Source: a bacterium
GTDB lineage: Bacteria > SAR324 > XYD2-FULL-50-16
Assembly (NCBI GenBank): GCA_018829445.1
Contig: JAHJTV010000054.1
Coordinates: 62,001-126,000, forward strand
DNA length: 64,000 nt
Direction: 5' to 3'
The notes below the pieces were generated by a model. The model saw only the letters and a list, made by a program, of their open reading frames with translations. It had not been told where the DNA came from and did no database searches. Every line of letters starts with the position of its first letter. The first letter of the stretch is position 1. Shown here in pieces: positions 1 to 10,593 of this stretch. A program made the position numbers and the translations under genes.

Positions 1-549
1 TTTCCCAAATTATTCCATTTCCTTAAAGGCAATCATGAAAACATTATGGACGAAGAGGTCAATGGAAATCATCCGTTTGCTAAGCTAGCCGCCGAAGGTC
101 CTATGACTCGTTCATATGTTGAGAGATTTTATGGAACCGAGTTTTTGGCACAGTTTAATCGATTTGAAAAAAATCTGCCGTTGGTTGCCAGGGGTAGGTT
201 TTTTGTTATCTCACATTCAAGGCCAAAAGATTATTACGATATCGAAAAGATCATCAATTACAGAATTCATCCTGATCTGATTGAAGGATTGACCTGGACG
301 CGGCATAACTCGGCTAAAGTTGGGATTATTCCCCAAATGCTGGAAAAAATGCTAGGAAATGGTGGTGACCAGCAGTTGTGGTTCGCCGGACACACAGCCA
401 TCAGGGACTTGTATAATTTGTGGGATGAGGAACACCTGGTGGAGATTCATAATCCGGATCTGCGGTTAATAGTGGCTTTGGATCCAAACGAAAGATTTGA
501 TCCGGACTTTCATATTCATATACTTCCAAGGTCAAAAAGTGATACTTAA
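1..549 (+). CDS. Calcineurin-like metallophosphatase, C-terminal part
   Basis: The reading frame is open from base 1, so the gene starts upstream of the window. The first codons give LKGNHEN, which matches the GNH(D/E) metal-binding motif of calcineurin-like phosphoesterases. Further on, ISHSRP lies where the family usually has a metal-ligand His (often in HAG), and WFAGHT near residue 125 matches the closing GH(T/N) motif. The N-terminal GDxH and GDxxD motifs must lie outside the window. The substrate cannot be told from the sequence; both protein and nucleotide phosphatases share these motifs. It converges on the Epd-like gene with 19 bases between stop codons. The family is clear, the function unknown. 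Confidence 0.75.
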   Translation, partial: FPKLFHFLKGNHENIMDEEVNGNHPFAKLAAEGPMTRSYVERFYGTEFLAQFNRFEKNLPLVARGRFFVISHSRPKDYYDIEKIINYRIHPDLIEGLTWTRHNSAKVGIIPQMLEKMLGNGGDQQLWFAGHTAIRDLYNLWDEEHLVEIHNPDLRLIVALDPNERFDPDFHIHILPRSKSDT

Positions 550-568
550 ATGGTCTCTTTGATCTTCT

Positions 569-1591
569 TTAAATGATCCCTTTTCCCATTGCAGTCAAGG
601 TCGTGTCCAGCATTCGATTTGAATAGCCCCATTCGTTGTCAAACCAAGTCAATATTTTAACGAGCCTTTTACCCCCAACCCTGGTTTGACTCAAATCCAC
701 GATTGACGATCTTGCATCGCGAATAAAATCGCATGAAACCAATTCTTCATCGCAAAACCCCAGGATTCCCTTAAGTGAGTTGAAAGAGTACTCTTTTATC
801 AGATCATTCACCTTTTCAATAGTAGTTGCTTCACGGACTAAAAGATTTACATCCATCAATGAAACGTTAGTCGTAGGGACGCGAATCGCAAGAGTTTCGA
901 TTTTGTTGTTCATCTGAGGCAGGATTTTTTCGATACCTTTGTTTAGTTCTGTTTTTACCGGGATAATCGACTGCATGGCGGATCTGGTTTTACGCAGGTC
1001 ATTATTGTATGAATCGAGTATAGGCTGATCCAACATGGCAGAGTGAACGGTAGTAATCGTACCGGCTTCCACTGTAAAGTGTTTATTAAGAATATAAATG
1101 ATGGGAATAATACAGTTGCTGGTACAGGATGCGTTGGAAATGATGGTATGCGTCGGGTGGATAACTTGGTGGTTAATTCCATGAATAATCGTTGCGTCAA
1201 TGTCACTGTCCGCTGGTTGAGAAAAGATTAGTTTTTTCGCCCCACTGTTAATGTGAATTTGCGCTGTTTGACGATCAACAAAAGTGCCGGTACATTCAAG
1301 CACGACATCAATATCAAGCGCTTTCCAGGGGAGTTTTTCGGGTGTTTTTTCATGTATTATCCGGATTTTTTGATCCTCAACAATCATCTGATCATCGGAT
1401 ATTTCAATATTCTTATCGAATCTACCGAAAGTGGAATCGTATTTGGCCAAGTGAACCATAGTAGCTAGGTCTGCCAATTCATTGATCGCGGCAATTTCAA
1501 TTTGACTGCTATAGATAGGGTTGTCAAACAGAGCTCTAAAAATACATCTGCCAATTCTTCCGAAACCATTAATTGCTATTTTAACTTTCAT
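569..1591 (-). CDS. epd: Erythrose-4-phosphate dehydrogenase-like GAPDH family enzyme
   Basis: This is a 340-residue NAD(P)-dependent phosphorylating aldehyde dehydrogenase. GFGRIG at residues 9-14 is the Rossmann loop and SNASCTSNC carries the catalytic Cys156. Several segments match Epd rather than glycolytic GAPDH: AINELAD near residue 35, CIIP after the catalytic Cys, HSAMLDQ at 183-189 (GAPDH has HATT or HSYT types here), and LRKTRSAMQSIIPV. Epd oxidises D-erythrose 4-phosphate to 4-phosphoerythronate at the start of the DXP-dependent pyridoxal phosphate pathway, and pdxA of that pathway is also in this window. Some Epd-like proteins may act as GAPDH, so the substrate is inferred. The gene stands alone on the minus strand. 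Confidence 0.8.
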   Translation of the reverse strand: MKVKIAINGFGRIGRCIFRALFDNPIYSSQIEIAAINELADLATMVHLAKYDSTFGRFDKNIEISDDQMIVEDQKIRIIHEKTPEKLPWKALDIDVVLECTGTFVDRQTAQIHINSGAKKLIFSQPADSDIDATIIHGINHQVIHPTHTIISNASCTSNCIIPIIYILNKHFTVEAGTITTVHSAMLDQPILDSYNNDLRKTRSAMQSIIPVKTELNKGIEKILPQMNNKIETLAIRVPTTNVSLMDVNLLVREATTIEKVNDLIKEYSFNSLKGILGFCDEELVSCDFIRDARSSIVDLSQTRVGGKRLVKILTWFDNEWGYSNRMLDTTLTAMGKGII

Positions 1592-1979
1592 GATAAAAAA
1601 TCATTCAACCTAGGTGACTGTTATATGTTAAAACCACAGAAATAATAGACTAATTTTTAAGGATAGTGTCTCTTTTTGTATCATGGATTGGTTCAATAAT
1701 CCGTAATTGCTGATTTTATGCTAGATCACTGAATCTTGATCGATAAAGGACAGAGTGTCAATATGCACGATTTGACCTCCATTCCTCAAGTACCAGAGAT
1801 GAGTATCTTTAATATAGCTGTGATGAAAAGAAAAATTTCATTTTCATTTAATGGCAATATTCTGTGCAGATCATGCAGCAGGGAGGAAAGAGTAAAGAAA
1901 ACGGGGATGGCTGTTTTGAAACAACCGTCCCCATCCACCTTACTTGAATTGTGAAGGATATTTGTATAAGCCTGAGTTA
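1592..1979. other. Intergenic region between epd-like gene and sdhB
   Basis: These 388 bases carry the sdh terminator (1888-1932) and must hold the promoter of the Epd-like gene, which reads away on the minus strand. I saw no convincing -35/-10 pair. A 72-codon open frame at 1736-1954 on the plus strand overlaps the terminator and looks like chance. Confidence 0.6.
1888..1932 (-). terminator. Rho-independent terminator of the sdhCAB operon
   Basis: Read on the minus strand, GGGGACGGTTGTTT pairs with AAACAGCCATCCCC (one G-T wobble, one mismatch). It is followed by a T-rich run, GTTTTCTTTACTCTTT. The hairpin lies about 50 bases past the sdhB stop, as expected for the end of the operon. Confidence 0.75.
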
Positions 1980-2732
1980 CTACAGTTCTTCCGAAACGAT
2001 GGTTGCTCGATAGTACTCTCTAAATAACCTAGCAATATTGGTTATTTTAATAGCTTTCGGACATTCGGCTTCACATTCGCCTTCATTTGTACAGTTACCG
2101 AAGCCTGCTTCATCCATTGCACGTACCATTGCCAGAGCTCTCTTGTCTTTTTCTGCCTGACCTTGCGGCAGTAGAGCCAACTGAGAGATTTTGGCGCTGG
2201 TAAACAGCATGGCGGATGCGTTTTTGCAGGAAGCCACGCAGGCACCGCAACCGATACAGGCAGCGGCGTCCATTGCCAAGTCTGCATTCCTTTTAGGGAT
2301 CGGCAGGGCATTAGCATCTTGAGGTGCACCTGTTTTAGAAGAAACAAATCCACCAGCCTGGATGATTTTATCAAATGCGGAACGATCAGCAACCAAGTCT
2401 TTAATGACCGGGAAAGCCTTTGCACGCCATGGTTCAACAGTAATAGTGTCACCATCGCTAAAGCTTCTCATATGAAGTTGGCAAACCGTTGCTTCGGTTT
2501 GGGCTCCATGAGCTCTACCGTTGATATAGAGACTGCACATTCCGCAGATCCCTTCTCGACAATCATTATCGAACGCAACCGGATCTTCACCTTTGAGGAT
2601 GATTTGTTGATTCAACACATCAAGCATTTCCAAAAAGGACATATCCGGCGATATATCGCTTATCTGGTAAGTCACCAACTTTCCTTTCGTTTGAGCGTTT
2701 GCTTGGCGCCAGATTTTAAGAGTTAAATTCAC
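1980..2732 (-). CDS. sdhB: Succinate dehydrogenase/fumarate reductase iron-sulfur subunit
   Basis: This 250-residue subunit passes electrons from the flavin of SdhA to the quinone site through three iron-sulfur clusters. The [2Fe-2S] ligands are Cys58, Cys63, Cys66 and Cys84, in the CREGICGMC and VCQLHM segments. The ferredoxin-type motifs [11 protein letters not shown] and [15 protein letters not shown] hold the [4Fe-4S] and [3Fe-4S] sites. The NGRAHG...CQLHMR arrangement is typical of the b558-type enzymes of Bacteroidetes and relatives. It is the last gene of sdhCAB, 11 bases after sdhA, with a GGAGG-type ribosome site in the gap. Direction of turnover (succinate oxidation or fumarate reduction) cannot be read from the sequence. 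Confidence 0.93.
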   Translation of the reverse strand: MNLTLKIWRQANAQTKGKLVTYQISDISPDMSFLEMLDVLNQQIILKGEDPVAFDNDCREGICGMCSLYINGRAHGAQTEATVCQLHMRSFSDGDTITVEPWRAKAFPVIKDLVADRSAFDKIIQAGGFVSSKTGAPQDANALPIPKRNADLAMDAAACIGCGACVASCKNASAMLFTSAKISQLALLPQGQAEKDKRALAMVRAMDEAGFGNCTNEGECEAECPKAIKITNIARLFREYYRATIVSEEL

Positions 2733-2743
2733 CGAAATACCTC

Positions 2744-4660
2744 CTATTTATAACTTCGTTGGGTTAATTTCACGTTTTCAAATGTTAGAGGTTCCTTGTG
2801 AAGAACAGGTTCCGTGCCGACACCTTTGAATTCCCAAGCAGCTACATAAGCAAAATCCTCATCATTCCGTTTTGCTTCACCTTCTTCTGTTTGGTGTTCC
2901 TCTCTAAAGTGTCCACCGCAGGATTCCTCTCTATGCAATGCGTCTTTAATCATGACCTCTGCGAATTCCAAGAAGTCAGCCACGCGTCCGGCTTTTTCCA
3001 CTTCCTGATTAAATTCACCATTGGATCCTGGAATTTTGACGTCTTGCCAGAATTCTTCTCGAATCTTCGGGATTTGCTCCAGTGCTTCTTTAAGTCCAGC
3101 TTCATTCCTTGCCATTCCACATTTATCCCACATGATTTTTCCAAGTTGTTTATGAAAATAATCAACGGTTTTATTGCCACGGATTGACAAGAGTTTGGTT
3201 GTCTTTTGTTCCACTTCTTTTTCCAGGTTTTTTATCGCAGAATGAGCAGGAGTGATTTTTTCCAGTTCAGTTCCAACAAAATAGCCACCGATGGTATAAG
3301 GTAGCACAAAATAACCATCAGCTAATCCTTGCATCAGAGCACTGGCACCTAACCGGTTTGCTCCATGGTCTGAGAAGTTTGCTTCACCCAGGACAAATAA
3401 TCCGGGAACATTGCTCATCAAGTTATAATCCACCCATAATCCACCCATTGTATAGTGAATGGCCGGATAGATTTTCATCGGGACTTCGTATGGATTTTCG
3501 TCGGTAATGTGATGATACATGTCGAATAGGTTTCCATACTTGGCAGCAACAACATCCTTGCCCATGCGTTTGATAGCATCAGCAAAATCCAGATAAACTG
3601 CCTGACCTGTAGTGCCGACTCCATACCCTTCGTCACAAACAATCTTGGCATTTCTGGAAGCAACATCCCTCGGTACCAAATTTCCAAAAGATGGATACTT
3701 TCTTTCCAGATAGTAATCTCTTTCATTTTCCGGTATCTCTTGTGGTTGCCTGGAATCACCTTTCTTTGCCGGCACCCAGACACGTCCGTCGTTCCTCAAA
3801 CTTTCACTCATCAACGTTAGTTTTGATTGATGATCGCCAGAAACCGGAATACAAGTAGGATGAATCTGCGTGAAACATGGATTGGCAAAGTATGCACCTC
3901 GCTTATGAGCTCTCCACGCTGCAGTTACGTTACTGTTCATGGCATTGGTTGAAAGATAGAAAACGTTTCCATAACCACCGGTTGCTAAAACAACAGCATC
4001 AGCGGTATAAGATTCTATCTCGCCATTAACAAGGTTTCTACAGATGATTCCTCGTGCTTTCCCGTCGACGATTGCCAAATCAAGCATTTCACGACGTGTG
4101 AACATTTTTACTGCACCTTCTCCGATTTGTCTACTGAGTGCGCTGTAAGCACCTAAAAGCAACTGTTGCCCTGTTTGGCCGCGGGCGTAGAATGTTCGTG
4201 ACACCTGAGCTCCACCAAATGAGCGGTTATCCAGCAGTCCGCCGTAATCCCTCGCAAAAGGAACACCTTGAGCTACACATTGATCAATAATGTTGTTCGC
4301 TACTTGAGCCAGTCTGTATACATTAGCTTCACGTGCTCTGAAGTCTCCACCTTTAATGGTGTCATAAAACAAACGAAAGACACTATCACCATCATTTGGA
4401 TAGTTTTTAGCCGCATTGATTCCACCCTGAGCAGCAATACTATGAGCTCTTCGAGGACTATCCTGAAAACAAAAATTCAGTACATCATATCCGAGTTCAG
4501 CCAAAGAAGCGGCGGCAGAAGCACCGGCCAATCCAGTACCTACTACGATGATTGAATATTTCCTTTTATTCGCTGGGTTGACCAATTTTAAATCAAATTT
4601 GTGCTTATCCCACTTACCTTCCAACGAACCTCCGGGAACTTTTGAATCTAAAACTGTCAT
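2744..4660 (-). CDS. sdhA: Succinate dehydrogenase/fumarate reductase flavoprotein subunit
   Basis: This 638-residue catalytic subunit interconverts succinate and fumarate. The dinucleotide loop GTGLAG is at residues 41-46. His73 in [11 protein letters not shown] is the expected covalent FAD attachment residue. Substrate-site segments include [11 protein letters not shown] and the Arg-containing [10 protein letters not shown]. The length fits the long b558-linked SdhA/FrdA group. The start codon directly abuts the sdhC stop, which suggests tight translational coupling. It is the middle gene of sdhCAB and acts on the cytoplasmic face of the inner membrane. Confidence 0.95.
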   Translation of the reverse strand: MTVLDSKVPGGSLEGKWDKHKFDLKLVNPANKRKYSIIVVGTGLAGASAAASLAELGYDVLNFCFQDSPRRAHSIAAQGGINAAKNYPNDGDSVFRLFYDTIKGGDFRAREANVYRLAQVANNIIDQCVAQGVPFARDYGGLLDNRSFGGAQVSRTFYARGQTGQQLLLGAYSALSRQIGEGAVKMFTRREMLDLAIVDGKARGIICRNLVNGEIESYTADAVVLATGGYGNVFYLSTNAMNSNVTAAWRAHKRGAYFANPCFTQIHPTCIPVSGDHQSKLTLMSESLRNDGRVWVPAKKGDSRQPQEIPENERDYYLERKYPSFGNLVPRDVASRNAKIVCDEGYGVGTTGQAVYLDFADAIKRMGKDVVAAKYGNLFDMYHHITDENPYEVPMKIYPAIHYTMGGLWVDYNLMSNVPGLFVLGEANFSDHGANRLGASALMQGLADGYFVLPYTIGGYFVGTELEKITPAHSAIKNLEKEVEQKTTKLLSIRGNKTVDYFHKQLGKIMWDKCGMARNEAGLKEALEQIPKIREEFWQDVKIPGSNGEFNQEVEKAGRVADFLEFAEVMIKDALHREESCGGHFREEHQTEEGEAKRNDEDFAYVAAWEFKGVGTEPVLHKEPLTFENVKLTQRSYK

Positions 4661-5329
4661 TTAATTACCCGCGTTTAGGTGTGAAAGAAAAAAGTACACT
4701 GGAAAAGAAGCAAATCCCAATGCGATTAAAATTGAATACAATGTACCCAGCTTTTGAATAAACGGAGTATACTTCTTATGATTTAAACCTAAAGTCTGAA
4801 ATGCACTTTGAAATGCATGATTTAAATGAAAACCAAGTACAATGACAGCAATAACATATAACGCTGTCCAAAATACGCTGGCATACGTATCAGCCAATAA
4901 AGCGTACATTGTATTAGTTGAACCGGGGGCATTGGACCAATCACCATATTTAAAACCAACCAGGTGAACAATCACAAATATCAATATTATTGATCCGGTA
5001 ATGAACATATTAGAAGACATAAATGTCCTTTTTCCTGCTGAAACATCCATTGCATATTTCTCAGGACGAGCTGCTCTGTTCTCGATCGTCAATGTTGCTG
5101 ATGTGTACACATGCACAAGGAACAGAAGTACCATTAATACTTCTAAAACTTTGTTGACTGAAGCGGTAGACATGATTGACGTATATGCGTTAAACATATC
5201 TGCTCCAATAAATATCGTCATGTTACCCGCCATGTGAACAAGCAGAAATGAACAGAAAAAAAGTCCTGATAATGCCATCAAAAGCTTTTTTCCGATCGAA
5301 GAACTAATAAAGTTCCAAAGCCATGTCAT
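4661..5329 (-). CDS. sdhC: Succinate dehydrogenase cytochrome b558 membrane anchor
   Basis: This 222-residue protein has about five hydrophobic helices and is the single membrane anchor of b558-type succinate:quinone oxidoreductase, so no sdhD is needed. Histidines placed within helices (HMAGN near residue 32, FLVHVYTS near 97, VIVHLVGF near 120, GFHLNHAF near 168) are candidate ligands for two b hemes. Such di-heme anchors usually work with menaquinone, which fits either succinate oxidation or fumarate reduction. A strong ribosome site (GGAGG) precedes the ATG. First gene of the minus-strand sdhCAB operon. Confidence 0.92.
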   Translation of the reverse strand: MTWLWNFISSSIGKKLLMALSGLFFCSFLLVHMAGNMTIFIGADMFNAYTSIMSTASVNKVLEVLMVLLFLVHVYTSATLTIENRAARPEKYAMDVSAGKRTFMSSNMFITGSIILIFVIVHLVGFKYGDWSNAPGSTNTMYALLADTYASVFWTALYVIAVIVLGFHLNHAFQSAFQTLGLNHKKYTPFIQKLGTLYSILIALGFASFPVYFFLSHLNAGN

Positions 5330-6047
5330 TTAACACCCTCCAAACAGGATTAACATAAGGCAAATAAAGGTAGAAACCTTTCACTTGGGAAAACAAAGAA
5401 TTATAAAAATTAAATAACTAGAATTTTATTGTGAAGAGTACTCGCTGATGTGCCCTGATAACTGCTTCCTTACAGGTTAGGATTAGCGAATATCTGAAGA
5501 GGTATCTAACTTTTATAATTCGTATTTATAACACTTCAATGTGATGGAAACAAGTATCAAGGGCCTTTGAAGAGGATAAAGATTGATTCCGAACAATTTT
5601 CATTTTTGTTTTACGGTTAATTTTTGAGATAAAGTGACCCATTTTAACAATGTATATGATTTATTTTCATTCAGTTTTTGGCTGCAATGGGTTAAATTTA
5701 AATTTTTGGGGAGTTATTTTAGGAAAAGCCGAATTCTCGTCTTCTTGGTGATCAGTCTGCCAAATTAATCACTTCAGTGGAATTGCAGTTCTGATATGGC
5801 ATTGTATTTATAGCAAAATCAAAATTTGCCTAAGATATGTAAAAAAATTATAGAATTTGCTCTTGCCATTAAAAAAAATCGTTGTTAGGATCGATAGATT
5901 ACGTCAGCAAATGCATAAGTATAGTAAATCAGACGCAATCGATTGTTATTAAAAGATTTTGCAAGAGAAAGGAAATCGTACTAAAACGAATAATCCCAAC
6001 TTTTTCAAAGAGAATTACTGATAGCAACTAAAACAAACAAAAAGCAT
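5330..6047. other. 718-base divergent intergenic region between sdhC and rpsL
   Basis: AT-rich and without a credible gene on either strand. It must hold the sdh promoter (minus) and the promoter of the ribosomal region (plus; best candidate at 5863-5891). A TATAAT sits on the minus strand at 5400-5405, about 70 bases before the sdhC start, but without a good -35. No tRNA or known riboswitch is recognisable. Confidence 0.6.
5863..5891 (+). promoter_or_regulatory. Candidate sigma-70 promoter for the str operon
   Basis: TTGCCA (5863-5868), exactly 17 bases, then TAGGAT (5886-5891). The -35 matches the consensus at five of six positions and the -10 at four. It implies a leader of about 150 bases before rpsL. 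Leaders of this size often bind a regulatory ribosomal protein, but I see no clear mimic structure. Confidence 0.45.
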
Positions 6048-6416
6048 ATGCCAACATTAAGTCAGCTGGTTAGAAAAGGAAGGAAAAAGATTCAGGAAAA
6101 AAACAACGTTCCAGCGTTACAAGCCTGTCCACAAAAACGCGGTGTTTGCACGAGGGTTTATACGACTACACCTAAAAAACCGAATTCAGCTTTGCGGAAG
6201 GTTGCAAGGGTTCGGTTGACAAATGGAATGGAAGTAACTTCTTACATTCCTGGTATTGGCCATAATTTGCAAGAACACTCCGTTGTGCTTCTTCGTGGTG
6301 GTAGAGTTAAGGATTTGCCTGGTGTTCGTTATCATATCATTCGGGGTACTCTGGATACACAAGGTGTAACTGATCGTAAACAAGGCCGATCAAAATACGG
6401 AACTAAAAAAGGATAA
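6048..6416 (+). CDS. rpsL: 30S ribosomal protein S12
   Basis: This 122-residue protein of the decoding centre has the conserved [18 protein letters not shown] segment and the [22 protein letters not shown] segment. The lysine that mutates in streptomycin resistance is wild type (TTPKKPNS). There is no clear Shine-Dalgarno before the ATG. First gene of the str operon, 12 bases before rpsG. Confidence 0.98.
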   Translation: MPTLSQLVRKGRKKIQEKNNVPALQACPQKRGVCTRVYTTTPKKPNSALRKVARVRLTNGMEVTSYIPGIGHNLQEHSVVLLRGGRVKDLPGVRYHIIRGTLDTQGVTDRKQGRSKYGTKKG

Positions 6417-6428
6417 GAGGTAAGAACG

Positions 6429-6902
6429 ATGTCAAGAAGGCATTCAGCAGAAAAACGGCAGATCCTGCCGGATTCAAAATATGACAGCCTGAGATTAAGT
6501 AAATTTATTAATTGCTTAATGTTAAAAGGCAAGAAGAGCATTTCTGAGCAAATCGTTTATGGCGCGTTGGAAAAACTTGAACAAAAAATCGAAGATAAGA
6601 ACGGGATTGAGATTTTTAACACCTCAATTAGAAACGTTGAACCTTTACTGGAAGTCAAGTCTAGAAGGGTCGGCGGTTCAACTTATCAGATCCCTGTTGA
6701 AGTTAGAGACGATAGACGATTAGCATTGGCTATTCGGTGGATCATCAACGCTGCTAGGGCGCGTAATGAAAAATCGATGGAGGATTGTCTGGCAGCTGAA
6801 TTGATGGACGCTTTTCATGAAAGAGGGACGGCCGTTAAGAAGAAAGAAGATACTCACAGGATGGCTGACGCTAACAAGGCTTTTGCCCATTATATGTGGT
6901 AA
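6429..6902 (+). CDS. rpsG: 30S ribosomal protein S7
   Basis: This 157-residue protein nucleates assembly of the 30S head and contacts the E-site tRNA. The [13 protein letters not shown] and the [12 protein letters not shown] segments are typical, as is the C-terminal [15 protein letters not shown] end. It follows rpsL by 12 bases with an AGAGG ribosome site and precedes fusA by 15 bases. In E. coli S7 represses its own operon; nothing here proves or excludes that. Confidence 0.98.
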   Translation: MSRRHSAEKRQILPDSKYDSLRLSKFINCLMLKGKKSISEQIVYGALEKLEQKIEDKNGIEIFNTSIRNVEPLLEVKSRRVGGSTYQIPVEVRDDRRLALAIRWIINAARARNEKSMEDCLAAELMDAFHERGTAVKKKEDTHRMADANKAFAHYMW

Positions 6903-6917
6903 ACCTGCTAAAGAGTT

Positions 6918-8972
6918 ATGAGAAAGGCGCCAGATCTAGTTAAACTTAGGAATGTCGGTTTTGTTGCACATATAGATGCTGGCAAGACAACAACAACTGA
7001 GCGGATACTGTACTATACCGGAAAGAGTCATAAAATCGGTGAAGTTCATGATGGCGCTGCAGTAATGGATTGGATGGCTCAAGAGCAGGAACGGGGGATT
7101 ACTATCACTGCAGCCTCTACCAGTTGCTTCTGGAAACACAAAGATCAGATAAACCAGATTAATATTCTGGATACTCCGGGCCATGTCGATTTTACGGTTG
7201 AGGTGGAACGAAGCTTGAGGGTTTTGGATGGCGTTGTCGTTATATTCTGTGGTGTCGGAGGAGTTGAACCTCAATCCGAGACTGTTTGGCGGCAGGCAGA
7301 TCATTACCGAGTGCCTCGGATGGCATTTATCAACAAAATGGATCGAACGGGTGCTGATTTCTACGCCGTGCTAGAGCAAATGTCAGACATATTGAGAACA
7401 ACACCGGCTTGCATTAATATCCCCCTCGGAAAAGAGGAAGATTTTAAGGGGGTGATTGATCTGATATTGATGAAAGCACTTGTGTTTGAAAGCGAAAGCC
7501 TGGGAGCAGATGTCATTGAGGCTGACATCCCGGATGAATATAAGGAACAGGCTGAGATTGAAAGAGAAAAGCTACTGGAAACCCTGACGTTATTCGATGA
7601 TGAATTGCTTGAGCTGGTATTGAATGAATCCGAAATTTCACAGGATCAAATCAGGGAAAGTGTCCGCAAAGGATGTCTAAATAACAAGATTACGCCGACC
7701 TTTTGCGGATCAGCTTTTAAGAATAAAGGAATACAACCGCTTTTAGACGGGATCATAGATTTTCTGCCATCTCCTTTGGATCTGCCTCCGGTAAAAGGAG
7801 AGGATATGACGGGTAAAAAGGAGTTGAGCAGAAGACCTGATGCGAAAGAACCACTGGCTGCTTTGTTATTTAAAATTCAAGCCGACAGCTTCGCTAGAAC
7901 GATTAATTACCTTAGGATCTATTCAGGAACGTTAAAAATTGGTGAGCAGGTTTTTAATCCCATAAAAAATAAATCAGAGAGGGTCGGGAAAATCTTTTTA
8001 CTGCATGCCAATAAAAGAGAGGAAGTTGAAACAGCAACCGCTGGTGAGATTGTGGCAGTGGTGGGGTTTAATCACTCGACAACAGGCGATACGATCTGTA
8101 AAAAGGGGAGCGAAATTATTCTTGAACGGATTGAAAGTCCGATCCCGGTCATTTCGATAGCGATTGAGCCGAAAACTAAGGTTGACCAGGAAAGATTGAA
8201 TGACTGCTTAAAAAGACTGGAAATGGAAGATCCGTCATTTTCGGTCGGAAAAGATAAGGAAACCGGGCAGATCGTTATTTCAGGAATGGGTGAACTGCAC
8301 CTGGACATTTTGGTGGATCGTCTAAAGCGGGAGTTTAAACTGAATGTTAATACCGGTAAGCCCCAAGTTGCTTATAGAGAAACAATCGAAACAAAAGCCG
8401 AGGTTACGGAAGTTTTCGATAAACAGATTGCCGGAAAGTCAGTATACGCAAGCTGTACATTAGTTCTGGAACCGAATACAGGTGAAGAGAAAAACAGAAT
8501 AGAGTTTAATCCCGATTTGGAGATTGCAGGCGAGATTGAACAGATCGTCCGTGAAGGAATTCAGGAGGGTTTTTTATCAGGTGTGATTTCAGGTTATCCG
8601 GTTTTATATGTTAAAGTGCTGGTTAAAGGGGTCGACTATAAAGAGGAGGAACTCAATTTAACTGCTTTCAAGATTGCCGCCTCACTGGCTTTAAGAAAAT
8701 GCCTGCTAAAAGGAAACCCGGTTCTGCTGGAACCGATTATGAAAGTAGAGGTGACAACTCCGATTGAATTTACAGGCGATATAATTGGCGATTTAAATTC
8801 GAAAAAAGGACGAGTTAAATCAATAGAAGAAAAAAAAGATGTTCAAATCTTGTCAGTTAGTGTTGCTTTATCGACCATGTTTGGGTATCTTACTATATTA
8901 CGCTCTCTAAGTCAGGGAAGAGCGACCTTCTCTATGATGTTTGATCACTACGAGAAAGTTCATCTATCGTAG
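6918..8972 (+). CDS. fusA: Elongation factor G, EF-G2-like with unusual domain IV
   Basis: A 684-residue translational GTPase. The G domain is normal: [13 protein letters not shown] (P loop), DTPGHVDF and NKMDRTG. Domain IV is not. The tip loop usually reading QSGGRGQYGHV is [11 protein letters not shown] at 503-513, and the translocation-critical His (His583 in E. coli) is replaced by Lys575 in [11 protein letters not shown]. The C-terminal [12 protein letters not shown] and [14 protein letters not shown] segments are typical. These changes resemble the EF-G2 group, one member of which (Borrelia) was reported to work only in ribosome recycling. The str-operon position would suggest the main translocase, so its job is open; a second EF-G may exist elsewhere. 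Confidence 0.85.
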   Translation: MRKAPDLVKLRNVGFVAHIDAGKTTTTERILYYTGKSHKIGEVHDGAAVMDWMAQEQERGITITAASTSCFWKHKDQINQINILDTPGHVDFTVEVERSLRVLDGVVVIFCGVGGVEPQSETVWRQADHYRVPRMAFINKMDRTGADFYAVLEQMSDILRTTPACINIPLGKEEDFKGVIDLILMKALVFESESLGADVIEADIPDEYKEQAEIEREKLLETLTLFDDELLELVLNESEISQDQIRESVRKGCLNNKITPTFCGSAFKNKGIQPLLDGIIDFLPSPLDLPPVKGEDMTGKKELSRRPDAKEPLAALLFKIQADSFARTINYLRIYSGTLKIGEQVFNPIKNKSERVGKIFLLHANKREEVETATAGEIVAVVGFNHSTTGDTICKKGSEIILERIESPIPVISIAIEPKTKVDQERLNDCLKRLEMEDPSFSVGKDKETGQIVISGMGELHLDILVDRLKREFKLNVNTGKPQVAYRETIETKAEVTEVFDKQIAGKSVYASCTLVLEPNTGEEKNRIEFNPDLEIAGEIEQIVREGIQEGFLSGVISGYPVLYVKVLVKGVDYKEEELNLTAFKIAASLALRKCLLKGNPVLLEPIMKVEVTTPIEFTGDIIGDLNSKKGRVKSIEEKKDVQILSVSVALSTMFGYLTILRSLSQGRATFSMMFDHYEKVHLS

Positions 8973-9040
8973 TCATTTTCTTTACAGTTGTTAATGTCAT
9001 AAAAGTGATTCTAATCAACCTCATTTTTTAAGGAGACCGT

Positions 9041-10240
9041 ATGTCAAAGGAAATTTTTAAGCGTGATAAGCCCCACGTCAACGTAGGTACCATCGGTCAT
9101 GTTGACCATGGTAAGACCACTCTAACCGCCGGAATTACAAAAGTACTGGCTATGTCAGGAAAAGCCTCTGCAAGAGCATTTGATTCTATCGATAATGCTC
9201 CGGAGGAAAAGGAAAGAGGAATCACAATCGCGACAGCGCATGTTGAATATCAAAGCGATACGCGTCATTACGCACACGTTGATTGTCCAGGTCATGCTGA
9301 TTACGTAAAAAATATGATTACCGGCGCTGCCCAAATGGACGGAGCAGTATTGGTGGTTTCCGCAGCTGACGGTCCAATGCCTCAAACCAGGGAGCATATC
9401 CTCTTGGCTAAGCAGGTAGGTGTTCCTTATATTATTGTCTATTTAAATAAGGTTGATCAGGTTGATGATGAAGAACTTCTTGAACTGGTTGAAATGGAAG
9501 TTCGTGAATTATTGAGTGAGTATGAATTTCCCGGAGATGATACACCTGTAATCAGAGGAAGTGCACTGGAAGTTGAACAGTGTGCTGCAACTGATCCCCT
9601 CGCACCCGAATATAAAAGTATTCACGAGTTAATAGAAGCTTTGGATACATACATTCCTCTTCCGGAAAGGCAAATTGATAAACCTTTCTTGATGCCAATC
9701 GAAGATATTTTTTCTATATCAGGTCGGGGAACTGTTGCAACAGGTAGAATCGAGCGTGGTGTGATCAAAGTTGGTGAACAGGTTGAGATTGTTGGTATCA
9801 GAGATACTCTGACGACAGTTGCAACAGGTGTTGAGATGTTTAGAAAGCTTCTTGATCGCGGTGAAGCTGGTGATAACGTTGGATTATTATTAAGAGGCAC
9901 CAAACGGGACGAAATCGAGCGTGGGCAGGTAATCTGTAAGCCCGGTTCCATCACCCCTCATACTAAGTTCAAAGGTGAAGTATACGTACTGACCAAGGAA
10001 GAAGGTGGACGACATACGCCCTTTTTCACAAATTATCGACCTCAATTCTATTTTAGGACAACGGACGTAACCGGGATGGTTCAATTACCAGAAGGTATTG
10101 AGATGGTGATGCCTGGTGATCACATTACGATGTCAATAGAATTGATTTCCAGTATTGCAATGGAACAAGGACTTCGGTTTGCTATTCGTGAAGGTGGTCG
10201 AACTGTAGGCTCAGGTACTATTTCTGAAATTATTGAATAA
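9041..10240 (+). CDS. tuf: Elongation factor Tu
   Basis: This 399-residue GTPase delivers aminoacyl-tRNA to the ribosome. [14 protein letters not shown] is the P loop, [20 protein letters not shown] the switch II region, and NKVDQVDD the base-recognition motif. Domains 2 and 3 are intact ([13 protein letters not shown], and the C-terminal [16 protein letters not shown]). A strong AAGGAG site precedes the start. It sits 68 bases after fusA and 12 before rpsJ, joining the str and S10 blocks. Confidence 0.98.
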   Translation: MSKEIFKRDKPHVNVGTIGHVDHGKTTLTAGITKVLAMSGKASARAFDSIDNAPEEKERGITIATAHVEYQSDTRHYAHVDCPGHADYVKNMITGAAQMDGAVLVVSAADGPMPQTREHILLAKQVGVPYIIVYLNKVDQVDDEELLELVEMEVRELLSEYEFPGDDTPVIRGSALEVEQCAATDPLAPEYKSIHELIEALDTYIPLPERQIDKPFLMPIEDIFSISGRGTVATGRIERGVIKVGEQVEIVGIRDTLTTVATGVEMFRKLLDRGEAGDNVGLLLRGTKRDEIERGQVICKPGSITPHTKFKGEVYVLTKEEGGRHTPFFTNYRPQFYFRTTDVTGMVQLPEGIEMVMPGDHITMSIELISSIAMEQGLRFAIREGGRTVGSGTISEIIE

Positions 10241-10252
10241 ATAGGACGAGTA

Positions 10253-10561
10253 ATGACTCAAAAGATCCGTGTTAACTTTAAAGCATTTGATTCCAAACAG
10301 TTGGACAAAGCAGTAAAGGAAATCGTTTCTATCGTCAAACGGTCTGGGGCAAACGTAATTGGCCCCATTCCATTGCCGACAAAACGACAAAAGATATGTG
10401 TATTAAGATCTCCGCATGTGAACAAAAAATCGAGAGAACAGTTTCAGTTTCATACACATAAACGTCTTTTATATATTACCGAAACCACACCACAAACAAT
10501 GGACTCTTTGATGAAGTTAGATGTCTCTGCGGGTGTTCAGGTTGATATCAAGTTGAAATAA
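10253..10561 (+). CDS. rpsJ: 30S ribosomal protein S10
   Basis: This 102-residue protein (NusE) also takes part in antitermination. [13 protein letters not shown] at the N terminus and [20 protein letters not shown] are family hallmarks. It opens the S10 block, but is followed after 32 bases by rplD, not by rplC as in most bacteria. Confidence 0.98.
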   Translation: MTQKIRVNFKAFDSKQLDKAVKEIVSIVKRSGANVIGPIPLPTKRQKICVLRSPHVNKKSREQFQFHTHKRLLYITETTPQTMDSLMKLDVSAGVQVDIKLK

Positions 10562-10593
10562 TTTTTATTAATCACAGTTAGCATAAGGGCACC

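Noticed and set aside
1736..1954. 72-codon open frame upstream of the sdhB end, plus strand
   Set aside because: It overlaps the sdh terminator, shows no ribosome site and has no protein-like features.
5400..5405. TATAAT on the minus strand as an sdh promoter
   Set aside because: No acceptable -35 at 16-18 bases; kept only as a remark for the intergenic region.
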